From contig CALVRK010000020.1 of the NCBI GenBank assembly GCA_944358565.1, forward strand, positions 1 to 12,193: a stretch of 12,193 nt of DNA. Direction: 5' to 3'. Each line of letters begins with the position of its first letter. The first letter of the stretch is position 1. The notes under the pieces are model-generated. The model ran no database searches. It was not told the origin of the DNA and saw only the letters and a program-made list of their open reading frames with translations. Below, piece after piece: positions 6,214-12,193 of the stretch. A program made the position numbers and the translations under genes. The DNA is from an uncultured Bacilli bacterium (GTDB lineage: Bacteria > Bacillota_I > Bacilli_A > RF39 > UBA660).

Positions 6214-7314
6214 ATGAATGTTCAAAATATGAATTATTATGAAATATTAGGCGTTTCTTCAAATGAAACTGTAGAAGGAATAAGAAAAGCTTATTTGAAA
6301 TTAGTAAAAAAGTACCATCCAGATGTTTATAAAGGCGAAGATGCTGAAGAAAAAATAAAAGCCATTAATATAGCATATGATACACTTGTTAATTCAAAAA
6401 AACGAAGAATGTATGATAGCGTGAATAATGTAACTCAAAATAAATCTACAAATAATGAAAATGATGATTTCGATTTTTACAAAGATGATTATTATAATGT
6501 ATATATTAAAAAGTTTGAATTAGAAGTCGAAGCAGATGTCTTATATAGTGAACTTAATAACATTATTGATAGTGTTAATGATGGAAATATTAGCGCTCTA
6601 TCTTTATTAGATACGTGGCAAGAAAAAGTAAATCAATTTTCAGATAAATATTTAAAAAGTAACATAAAATCAACCATTATAGACGATTTATTAAAATATA
6701 TGAATGAAAGCAAACAATATCAAAAAATAGATTCTCGCGTTTTAAATGGTATTGTCACAACAGGTAAATATGTTTTAGATAAAATAAATAGAATAAAAGG
6801 CATAATTATTAAATATCCTCAAAATGAAAAAATAATAATGCTTTGTAAACATCTTGAAGAGTTAGTTGATAATTATATTAATGAAGTTGATATTGCATCC
6901 CAGTCCGATTTTGACTATAATCAGCTACCTTTTGTATTAAACAGCACACTTGAAATGAGACTTATTAAATCAGAATGTTCAAGGTTACTTTACACCGATT
7001 ATTTAAATATTTTAGATAAAAAAGAAGAACTTCAAAAACAATATGGAACATATTTAGAATTTGACCAATTTTTAATTTTTATTTTTAGTGGACCAGTACT
7101 AGTGGTTATTTGTAAATTTGTATTAATTAATAGTTCTACCAAAACATTTTATAATACATTACCATTTTTCTTAATACTTTACTGTTTTATTAATAGAAAG
7201 GCATTAAAAGTAAATTTTAATAGCATAAAATATCGTAAAGAAGTCAAAGAAAATAAAATTAAAATAAAAAAGTTAGATAGATTTATCGATACATATTATA
7301 ATTGGAAAAAATAA
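6214..7314 (+). CDS. J-domain protein with C-terminal membrane hairpin
   Basis: 366 residues. Residues 7-68 are a canonical J-domain: YYEILGVSSNET, a basic helix II (IRKAYLKLVKKY), the HPD tripeptide (35-37) and helices III-IV ending KKRRMYDS. It should therefore stimulate the ATPase of an Hsp70/DnaK. It is not DnaJ: there is no Gly/Phe region, no CxxCxGxG zinc repeats and no substrate-binding beta domain. Instead come an acidic linker (about 75-95), a long helical, probably coiled middle (about 95-280), two hydrophobic segments (about 285-306 and 312-327) and a basic Lys-rich tail. This implies a membrane-anchored co-chaperone with its J-domain in the cytosol; the client is unknown. The ATG at 6214 follows an AGAGGAGA site; ATG 6229 is a weaker alternative start. 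It has its own promoter and a terminator four bases after the stop. Confidence 0.85.
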   Translation: MNVQNMNYYEILGVSSNETVEGIRKAYLKLVKKYHPDVYKGEDAEEKIKAINIAYDTLVNSKKRRMYDSVNNVTQNKSTNNENDDFDFYKDDYYNVYIKKFELEVEADVLYSELNNIIDSVNDGNISALSLLDTWQEKVNQFSDKYLKSNIKSTIIDDLLKYMNESKQYQKIDSRVLNGIVTTGKYVLDKINRIKGIIIKYPQNEKIIMLCKHLEELVDNYINEVDIASQSDFDYNQLPFVLNSTLEMRLIKSECSRLLYTDYLNILDKKEELQKQYGTYLEFDQFLIFIFSGPVLVVICKFVLINSSTKTFYNTLPFFLILYCFINRKALKVNFNSIKYRKEVKENKIKIKKLDRFIDTYYNWKK

Positions 7315-7317
7315 ACT

Positions 7318-7347
7318 AGAAAAGGATTATAATAAGCCTTTTCTTTA
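7318..7347 (+). terminator. Intrinsic terminator after the J-domain gene
   Basis: AGAAAAGG (7318-7325) pairs with CCTTTTCT (7337-7344) across an 11-base AT loop, with a short interrupted T run. Moderately strong, 4 bases after the stop codon. Confidence 0.6.
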
Positions 7348-7353
7348 TAAAAA

Positions 7354-7362
7354 TGTTATAAT
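7354..7362 (+). promoter_or_regulatory. Extended -10 promoter of tatD
   Basis: TGT-TATAAT with TATAAT at 7357-7362 and no good -35 at the usual distance. The expected start near 7369 falls within the AAGGTGAT ribosome site (7367-7374), so the leader would be only about 11 bases. Confidence 0.55.
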
Positions 7363-7379
7363 AAACAAGGTGATGAAAA

Positions 7380-8138
7380 ATGATAATCGACACACACTGT
7401 CATATAAGTAAAGAAGATTATGATAATCCAGAAGAAATCATAAAACATATGGAAAACAATATAATGATAGTAAGTACTGCTAGTCCACAGGATATTGAAG
7501 AAATAATTAATCTCTGTGAAACCCATAATAATATCTATGGTACTATCGGTATTCATCCGGAATTTGCCGACACCTACACTGAACAAGATTTAAAAAATGT
7601 TGAAAAATCCTTAACTCATCCTAAAATCGTTGGTGTTGGAGAAATCGGATTAGACTATCACTACACTAAAGAAAATAAAGAAAAGCAACAAAAATTATTC
7701 ATAAAACAGATCAATCTCGCAAACAAATATCATAAAACCATAGTCATTCATAGTCGAGATGCCATAGAAGATACATATAATATAGTAAAGCAGTACAAAC
7801 AAAAAGATACAAAATGTAATATGCACTGCTTTAGTGGTAGTCTAGAAATGGCTGAAAGATTTATTAAGTTAGGTGTAACTCTTGGTATAGGAGGTGTTCT
7901 AACCTTTAAAAATGAAAAGAAACTAAAAGAAATAGTTTCCACCTTAGATATTCATAATTTTGTCTTAGAAACCGATAGTCCATATCTAACTCCAGAGCCT
8001 TTAAGAGGGCATAAAAACGAACCAGTAAATATTAAATATGTCGCTGCCAAAATATCCCAGTTAACGGGTATAGAATACACAAAAATCCTTGAAATTACAA
8101 CGCAAACGGCTTGTCGCCAGTTTGACTTAAAGATATAA
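7380..8138 (+). CDS. tatD: TatD-family metal-dependent DNase
   Basis: 252 residues, the usual length for this metal-dependent TIM-barrel hydrolase, which has 3'-5' exonuclease activity on DNA in characterised members. Ligands are all present: H6 and H8 (DTHCH), E88 (GVGEIGLDYH), H124 (VIHSRDA), H149 (MHCFSG) and D199 (ETDSPYL), followed by the family's TPEPLRGHKNEP. The ATG at 7380 follows AAGGTGAT. In Bacillus the orthologue yabD sits between metS and yabE, and here it likewise lies between metG and the 3D-domain gene, with one extra gene inserted. No terminator follows; the promoter of the next gene lies in its last codons. Confidence 0.95.
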   Translation: MIIDTHCHISKEDYDNPEEIIKHMENNIMIVSTASPQDIEEIINLCETHNNIYGTIGIHPEFADTYTEQDLKNVEKSLTHPKIVGVGEIGLDYHYTKENKEKQQKLFIKQINLANKYHKTIVIHSRDAIEDTYNIVKQYKQKDTKCNMHCFSGSLEMAERFIKLGVTLGIGGVLTFKNEKKLKEIVSTLDIHNFVLETDSPYLTPEPLRGHKNEPVNIKYVAAKISQLTGIEYTKILEITTQTACRQFDLKI

Positions 8139-8150
8139 ATATGGTATACT
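8122..8150 (+). promoter_or_regulatory. Promoter of the 3D-domain protein gene, inside tatD's 3' end
   Basis: TTGACT (8122-8127), a 17-base spacer and TATACT (8145-8150), with TG at 8142-8143 as an extended -10. The -35 box encodes the last residues of TatD. The leader is about 29 bases, with a GAGGTGA ribosome site (8176-8182). Confidence 0.75.
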
Positions 8151-8185
8151 TTAAATGGTTTCAATTTTGAAATATGAGGTGAAAT

Positions 8186-8890
8186 ATGAAGAAAGATCAC
8201 CTGCGATATTTAGTAGTACCACTATTAATAAGTCTACTAACTATCACAGGGTTAATCACATCTGGTAACCTAATTTCAGAAACGAAATTTGAAGTAAAAA
8301 ATTTAAACCAGACTAAAAATTCTGTGGCTTTAACAAAAGTCCTAGAATATGATACAGTCAAAACTTATAACAGTAAAATCCCTACCGGTGTAACTATTAC
8401 AAAAGAAGAGGGGCATACAGGACTAGCATACATCGATGAAGAAAATAATGAACAAATCATCGAAAGTCCAAAAAATGCAGAAATCGAAATTGGAACTGGT
8501 GACAAAGCCGATTATGTAGGTAAAATGACAGGTTATGGTGCTGACTGCGCAGGGTGCTCTGGAGCTGGAACTCTAGCTTGTAAAACCAAAAACGGAAGTT
8601 ATTATAGTTTAACTAGAGATGGTATGACTTATAATGATGACGAATATGGTGAAGTTAGAATTATAGCAGCTGCTTTAGATAAATTCCCATGTGGAACTAT
8701 TATCAAAGTAGATAATCCAAACTTAGGCACCTTCAACGCTATCGTTTTAGATACTGGTGGAGCAATGAAAAATGCTTGGGAAAGTGGTATAGTTCATATG
8801 GATTTAGCCTATGTAACCGAAACAGACCCTGCAATTCATTTATCTACAAGTTCTAACGTTAAATATAGCGTCCAAAGATGGGGTTGGTAA
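8186..8890 (+). CDS. Exported G5/3D-domain cell-wall protein (YabE-like)
   Basis: 234 residues. A short basic start and hydrophobic segment (about 9-27) give a signal peptide or membrane anchor. Residues about 51-82 (LEYDTVKTYNSKIPTG, then EEGHTGLAY) look like the first half of a G5 domain. Residues about 115-234 form a 3D double-psi barrel, named for three Asp, here best matched by D120, D189 (VLDTGGAMK) and D206 (VHMDLAY). Relatives such as YabE and YocH are muralytic enzymes or stationary-phase survival factors. Four Cys (121, 124, 132, 169) occur in the exported part, with a DCAGCSG motif, and may form disulfides. Its place after tatD matches yabE, which in Bacillus is larger and carries DUF348 repeats; this is a shortened version. 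The ATG at 8186 is supported by GAGGTGA. The protein ends RWGW, inside a terminator hairpin. Confidence 0.85.
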   Translation: MKKDHLRYLVVPLLISLLTITGLITSGNLISETKFEVKNLNQTKNSVALTKVLEYDTVKTYNSKIPTGVTITKEEGHTGLAYIDEENNEQIIESPKNAEIEIGTGDKADYVGKMTGYGADCAGCSGAGTLACKTKNGSYYSLTRDGMTYNDDEYGEVRIIAAALDKFPCGTIIKVDNPNLGTFNAIVLDTGGAMKNAWESGIVHMDLAYVTETDPAIHLSTSSNVKYSVQRWGW

Positions 8891-8906
8891 AACCTCATCT
8901 TTTTTC
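8875..8906 (+). terminator. Strong intrinsic terminator overlapping the 3D gene's end
   Basis: An 11-pair stem, AAGATGGGGTT (8875-8885) with AACCTCATCTT (8891-8901) and one G-U pair, around a five-base loop GGTAA, followed by a T run. The stop TAA (8888-8890) lies in the loop, so the last five codons double as the left arm and loop. Confidence 0.9.
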
Positions 8907-8932
8907 TTAATATTTTCTTAAAATACCTTAAT
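8906..8932 (+). promoter_or_regulatory. Three phased CTTAA direct repeats, candidate response-regulator site
   Basis: CTTAAT (8906-8911), CTTAAA (8917-8922) and CTTAAT (8927-8932) are spaced by 11 and 10 bases, one helical turn each. This is the arrangement bound by OmpR/PhoB-type dimers. The last copy overlaps the -35 region of the following promoter, as for activators of that family. On the other strand the units read TTAAG, like the CiaR direct repeat. Likely ligand: the regulator encoded at 9637. Confidence 0.5.
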
Positions 8933-8955
8933 AAATAATTAAAAAGCCTTATAAT
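8928..8955 (+). promoter_or_regulatory. Promoter of the vanY-vanR-vanS-like operon
   Basis: A perfect TATAAT (8950-8955) with only a poor -35 (TTAATA, 8928-8933, 16-base spacer). A good -10 with a weak -35 under CTTAA repeats suggests activator-dependent initiation. The leader to 8996 is about 34 bases. Confidence 0.55.
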
Positions 8956-8995
8956 TAAAATGTTTTGAATTAATATTGCCTTAGAGGTGATATTT

Positions 8996-9640
8996 ATGAA
9001 AAAAATTTTAGCTTTAATTATTGGTGTGTTACTTATATATCTAGTTTACTATCTTCAAAAACCGTATGTTTATTCGTCAGTTGATCCAATCAGTGAAATT
9101 AATCCTCTAATATTAGTTAATAGTGAAAACGCTTTTCCAGATAATGTTAACCTAAATTTAGTTTCTTTTGATGGCTATCAAGTAGCTGATACAATATATA
9201 ATGATTTAGTAGATATGTATAATGCTGCTTTAGATGACAATGTAACCTTAAAAATAAATAATGCCTATCGCTCTAAAGATGAGCAAACTCAAATATTTGA
9301 AAGTAAAATGAAAGCTTATGAAAACGAAGGATACACTAAAGAAAAAGCCTATGAACAAACAAAATTAACCGTTCAAGTTCCAGGTTACTCTGAACATGAA
9401 ACAGGTCTAGCTATTGACTTTAGTAGCGAAGGACATTATGATGAAAATGAAAAAATGTGGAAGTGGCTAAAAAATAATGCCTATAAATATGGTTTTATTT
9501 TAAGATATCCAGAGGATAAATATGAAATAACTAAAATAGATTATGAGCCATGGCACTACCGCTATGTCGGTAAAAAAGCCGCCAAAGACATAACTAATAA
9601 AAACCTAACCTTAGAAGAATATTTAGGAGGAAATGTATGA
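8996..9640 (+). CDS. vanY: VanY-like D-alanyl-D-alanine carboxypeptidase (peptidase M15B), membrane-anchored
   Basis: Predicted zinc carboxypeptidase that removes the terminal D-Ala from peptidoglycan stem peptides outside the membrane. From ATG 8996 it has 214 residues: an N-terminal hydrophobic anchor (4-20) and an LAS/M15 fold with NAYRS (89-93), SEHETGLAIDF carrying zinc ligands H134 and D141, and EPWHYRYVG with catalytic E184 and zinc ligand H187. All are intact. I chose 8996 over the in-frame GTG 8987 because AGAGGTGA (8983-8990) is the ribosome site and would overlap the GTG. The stop overlaps the next ATG in an ATGA, so it is coupled to the regulator gene. The gene name indicates family; resistance is not implied, because no vanH, vanA/B-type ligase or vanX is nearby. 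Confidence 0.88.
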   Translation: MKKILALIIGVLLIYLVYYLQKPYVYSSVDPISEINPLILVNSENAFPDNVNLNLVSFDGYQVADTIYNDLVDMYNAALDDNVTLKINNAYRSKDEQTQIFESKMKAYENEGYTKEKAYEQTKLTVQVPGYSEHETGLAIDFSSEGHYDENEKMWKWLKNNAYKYGFILRYPEDKYEITKIDYEPWHYRYVGKKAAKDITNKNLTLEEYLGGNV

Positions 9641-10314
9641 ATGTACTAGTTGTCGATGATGAAATAGAAATTGCTGATTTAATCGAACTATATTTAAAAA
9701 ATGAAGGTTATAATGTCTACAAAACATACAGTAGTGAAAAAGCCTTAAAAATAATTGAACAAAGAAAAATAGATTTAGCTATTTTAGATATTATGATGCC
9801 TGGTATTGATGGTTTTACCTTATGCCAAACCATAAGAAAAAAACATAACTTTCCTATAATCATGGTTACTGCCAAAATCACTGATGCTGATAAAATTAAA
9901 GGTTTAAATATTGGAGCTGATGATTATATAACTAAACCATTCATGCCCTTAGAACTCATAGCTAGAGTTAAAGCCCAACTAAGAAGATATAAAAGCTATA
10001 ATCAAAATCAAAATAAAATAATTGCTATTAAAGATTTAGTTTTAGATAAAGATAAACATGAATGTTTAAAAAATGGTCAAAAAATACCATTAACCCCAAC
10101 TGAATTTTCTATACTCTATTTATTAGCCAAAAACGAAAATAAAGTGGTAACAACTGAAAAATTATTTGAAGAAGTATGGCATGAACCTTACCTTCAGACA
10201 AGTAGTGCCACTATCATGGTTCACATCCGTCATTTAAGAGAAAAACTAGGTGAAAATGATAAAATAAAATATATAAATACAATATGGGGAGTAGGTTATC
10301 AAATTGAAAAATAA
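9637..10314 (+). CDS. vanR: OmpR/PhoB-family response regulator, VanR-like
   Basis: 225 residues. The receiver domain (1-115) has the acidic pair D7-D8, phospho-acceptor D51 (AILDIMMPGIDG), T78 (MVTAK) and K100 (YITKPF), so it is a complete phosphorelay switch. The C-terminal winged helix (about 125-225) has the typical LTPTEFSILYLLAKN, a recognition helix around SSATIMVHIRHLREKLG, and the closing wing TIWGVGYQIEK. The ATG overlaps the vanY stop by four bases; TAGGAGG (9624-9630) provides the ribosome site. The sensor kinase start overlaps its own end. It probably binds the phased CTTAA repeats at 8906-8932 and activates its own operon; this is inference from family behaviour and location. 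Confidence 0.92.
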   Translation: MNVLVVDDEIEIADLIELYLKNEGYNVYKTYSSEKALKIIEQRKIDLAILDIMMPGIDGFTLCQTIRKKHNFPIIMVTAKITDADKIKGLNIGADDYITKPFMPLELIARVKAQLRRYKSYNQNQNKIIAIKDLVLDKDKHECLKNGQKIPLTPTEFSILYLLAKNENKVVTTEKLFEEVWHEPYLQTSSATIMVHIRHLREKLGENDKIKYINTIWGVGYQIEK

Positions 10315-11383
10315 ATATGGAAAAGAATTAACCTTTAAATTTTTAAAAAGATTATTTAAAGTCACTGTTTTATATACAATTTGTTTTATCATTTTTTATA
10401 TAGTGGGTTACCACTTATGTTCTAGTATAACATGGTACCCTGATGACCCATTATATGTTTTACTTACTGGAATATTTTACCAAGGATTTTTCTTACTCAT
10501 AATATGGTTTATAGGTTTTATAATTATATTTACAATAACCTTAATGAAATCATTATCTTATATCGATGCACTAGTTTCTGAAAGTCGTAAACTAATTACT
10601 AAAACTGATGAACAAATAAAACTTCCAGACGAATTAAAAGAAGCCGAAGAAACAATGAATCAAATAAAAAAAGAAGCTTTATTTAATGAACGTTTAGCAA
10701 AAGAAAATGAGCAAAAGAAAAACGATTTGATTGTCTATCTCGCCCACGATCTTAAAACTCCCCTAACCTCTATTATCGGTTATTTATCTCTTTTAGATGA
10801 AGAAAAAAACTTAAGTACTAAACAAAAAAACAAATTTATCAAAATAGCTTTAGAAAAATCAAATAAACTAGAAGAACTTATCAACGAACTATTTGAAATA
10901 ACTAAATATAATTCTGAAACTTTAACTATTAAAAAAGAAAAACTAAATTTAACTTTATTAATCAATCAAGTAATTGATGAATTCTACCCTATTTTAAAAG
11001 AACAAAATAAAGAAATTAACTTTTCCACCCAAAAAGATATATTTATCGAAGCTGACTCTATTAAAATAGCTCGAGTTTTCAATAATCTAATTAAAAATGC
11101 CATAAGTTATAGCTATGAAAATAGTCCAATTAATATTGACTTAAAAGAAGATAAGGACCTAATCATAACCATATCTAATAAAAGTAAAACTCTAACCCAA
11201 GAAGAGTTAGAGAAATTATTCGATAAATTTTATCGAGTCGATTACGCTAGAAACACTAAATTAGGCGGTTCTGGACTTGGTTTAGCCATTGCCCAGGAAA
11301 TAATCAAATTACATAATGGAACCATAACTGTTAAAAGTGAAAACGAAGAAACCACTTTTACTATTACCTTACCCAAAAACTAG
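10304..11383 (+). CDS. vanS: VanS-like sensor histidine kinase, TTG start
   Basis: 359 residues. Two membrane segments (about 17-37 and 56-80) flank a short outer loop of about 18 residues (SSITWYPDD and neighbours). A linker coiled coil (about 88-140) follows, then HisKA with EQKKNDLIVYLAHDLKTPL (phospho-acceptor H148) and HATPase_c with N-box NNLIKNAISYS (about 260-270), FDKFYR and GGSGLGLAIA (321-330). The usual DxGxG of the G1 box reads SNKSKTL, a loss shared with VanS proteins as I recall them, and the H-box and SIIGYLSLLDE are very VanS-like. The start is TTG 10304, overlapping the end of the response regulator; a GGGGAG about 12 bases upstream is only a fair ribosome site, so coupling is likely. 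The tiny sensor loop suggests sensing within or close to the membrane. The stop TAG lies in a terminator stem. Confidence 0.9.
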   Translation: MKNKYGKELTFKFLKRLFKVTVLYTICFIIFYIVGYHLCSSITWYPDDPLYVLLTGIFYQGFFLLIIWFIGFIIIFTITLMKSLSYIDALVSESRKLITKTDEQIKLPDELKEAEETMNQIKKEALFNERLAKENEQKKNDLIVYLAHDLKTPLTSIIGYLSLLDEEKNLSTKQKNKFIKIALEKSNKLEELINELFEITKYNSETLTIKKEKLNLTLLINQVIDEFYPILKEQNKEINFSTQKDIFIEADSIKIARVFNNLIKNAISYSYENSPINIDLKEDKDLIITISNKSKTLTQEELEKLFDKFYRVDYARNTKLGGSGLGLAIAQEIIKLHNGTITVKSENEETTFTITLPKN

Positions 11384-11401
11384 CTAACCCTAGTTTTTTT
11401 T
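11375..11401 (+). terminator. Intrinsic terminator containing the kinase stop codon
   Basis: AAAAACTAG (11375-11383) pairs perfectly with CTAGTTTTT (11390-11398) around CTAACC, followed by more T. The TAG stop is the last three bases of the left arm. Confidence 0.85.
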
Positions 11402-11403
11402 AG

Positions 11404-11409
11404 TATAAT
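11404..11409 (+). promoter_or_regulatory. -10 box of rsmA
   Basis: A perfect TATAAT directly after the terminator, without a recognisable -35 at 17 bases. The predicted start near 11416 coincides with the GGAGG site (11416-11420), leaving a leader of about 13 bases before ATG 11429. Confidence 0.5.
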
Positions 11410-11428
11410 GATATTGGAGGTTTTGTAT

Positions 11429-12193
11429 ATGGAATATTCTCCTAAAAAAATGACAGAAGAACTTAATAAGGAAAATTTTAACTTTAAAAAGAAATTTGGT
11501 CAGAACTTTATTGTGGACAAAAATATTATCCACAGTATAATTTCTAAATCAAATATTGATAAAGATACTTTAGTAATTGAAATAGGTCGAGGTGCCGGAT
11601 CATTAACAACTGAATTAGATTATGTTTCAGGTCATGTTCTTGCTTATGAAATAGATAAAACTTTAAAACCAATATTAGAAAAACATAGTCTAAATAATAC
11701 TACTATTATTTATGAAGATTTTTTAAAACGAAATGTTGAAGATGATTTAAAAAAATATAATTATAAAAAAACATATGTTGTGGCTAACCTTCCCTACTAT
11801 ATTACAACCCCAATAATAATTAAACTAATCGAAGATAAATTAAATATCGATAAAATAGTTGTTATGGTTCAAAAAGAAGTTGGTGATAGGTTTAAAGCAA
11901 AACCAAACACTAAAGAATATAATTCACTTTCGATTTTTTTGAATTATTACTATACTGTGGAAAAACTTTTAGATGTTAGTAAAAATGTCTTTATTCCAAA
12001 ACCAAATGTTGATAGTATTGTCGTTGCTTTTACCAAAAAAGAAAATAAAGTCAAAGTCGATAATGAACAAATTTTCTTTAAATTAGTTAGAGATTCTTTT
12101 AAACAAAAAAGAAAAACACTAAAAAATAATTTAAAAGGATATAATTTAGAAAAAGTAGAAGAAGTTTTAAAAAGCCACAATTTAGATTTAACT
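11429..12193 (+). CDS. rsmA: 16S rRNA dimethyladenosine transferase RsmA/KsgA (3' end outside window)
   Basis: Dimethylates two adjacent adenosines near the 3' end of 16S rRNA with S-adenosylmethionine, a late step in 30S assembly. 255 residues are visible and the frame is open at the right edge; about 20-35 residues are probably missing. Landmarks: KKFGQNFIVD (21-30); the SAM-binding loop EIGRGAGSLT (51-60); YEIDK (73-77, ribose-binding acid E74); the catalytic NLPYYITTPI (120-129); MVQKEVGDRF (146-155); and FIPKPNVDS (188-196). Motif I usually reads EIGPG; here the Pro is Arg, an uncommon but probably tolerated change. The ATG at 11429 has GGAGG eight bases upstream. In Bacillus ksgA follows rnmV in the tatD-yabE-rnmV-ksgA block; here rnmV is absent and the vanYRS-like operon takes its place. 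Confidence 0.95.
   Translation, partial: MEYSPKKMTEELNKENFNFKKKFGQNFIVDKNIIHSIISKSNIDKDTLVIEIGRGAGSLTTELDYVSGHVLAYEIDKTLKPILEKHSLNNTTIIYEDFLKRNVEDDLKKYNYKKTYVVANLPYYITTPIIIKLIEDKLNIDKIVVMVQKEVGDRFKAKPNTKEYNSLSIFLNYYYTVEKLLDVSKNVFIPKPNVDSIVVAFTKKENKVKVDNEQIFFKLVRDSFKQKRKTLKNNLKGYNLEKVEEVLKSHNLDLT

Noticed and set aside
8987..8995. GTG start three codons before the vanY-like ATG
   Set aside because: It overlaps the AGAGGTGA ribosome site; ATG 8996 is correctly spaced and begins a normal MKK signal segment.
423..11383. TAG as a sense codon in this genome
   Set aside because: Reading through TAG at 11381 would fuse the kinase in frame to RsmA across a clear terminator and ribosome site, so TAG acts as a stop. 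A special case at 453 is not excluded.
8996..11383. Vancomycin resistance cluster
   Set aside because: Only carboxypeptidase, regulator and sensor are present; no vanH, ligase or vanX.
11950..12180. 76-residue minus-strand frame near the right edge
   Set aside because: Lies entirely within the rsmA reading frame, which carries the conserved family motifs.
1..12193. CRISPR arrays, tRNA or rRNA genes, insertion sequences, prophage or attachment sites
   Set aside because: No regularly spaced repeats, cloverleaf sequences, transposase or integrase motifs were seen.

Overview
The window is a very AT-rich stretch of a low-GC Gram-positive-type (Bacillota) chromosome. TGG is the only Trp codon in the recognised genes and TGA, TAA and TAG all appear as natural stops, so the code is table 11 and not the Mollicutes code. 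The gene content (Mfd, SpoVT, Met T-box, MetG, TatD, a YabE-like 3D protein, RsmA, a CBS/DRTGG family II pyrophosphatase, VanRS-like sensors) suggests Bacilli or an Erysipelotrichales/RF39-like uncultured lineage. That placement is inference only.

Layout. At 2-430 lies the C-terminus of mfd, running in from the left edge. A DUF4116-like repeat gene (423-908) starts inside the mfd stop but is broken by an in-frame TAG after ten codons. A small two-helix membrane protein (975-1256) has its own consensus promoter and apparently an ATT start; it ends at a terminator shared with the convergent ppaC (1309-2925, minus). spoVT (3031-3555) is divergent from ppaC. A methionine T-box leader (about 3580-3797) precedes dut (3811-4284), metG (4299-5858) and a previously hidden 58-residue membrane ORF (5967-6143) that ends in a terminator. 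A J-domain membrane protein (6214-7314) and tatD (7380-8138) each have extended -10 promoters. An exported G5/3D-domain protein (8186-8890) follows, ending in a strong terminator. Next is a vanY-vanR-vanS-like operon (8996-11383), headed by three phased CTTAA repeats that look like the binding site of its own regulator. The window ends in rsmA (11429 to the right edge).

How it fits together. The backbone mirrors the Bacillus order mfd-spoVT and abrB-metS-tatD-yabE-rnmV-ksgA, but the two segments are joined at a single AbrB-family gene, and rnmV is replaced by the vanYRS-like cell-wall module. The T-box implies that uncharged tRNA-Met induces dUTPase together with methionyl-tRNA synthetase. 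The 3D protein and the VanY-like peptidase are both exported wall enzymes, and the two-component system next to them is probably an envelope-stress or wall-remodelling circuit. There is no vanHAX, so nothing here shows glycopeptide resistance.

I see no CRISPR array, tRNA, rRNA, insertion sequence or prophage. The best candidates for new biology are the amber-interrupted repeat gene, the ATT-initiated membrane protein, the 58-residue ORF, the dut-in-a-Met-T-box arrangement, the CTTAA operator and the habit of placing stop codons inside terminator hairpins.
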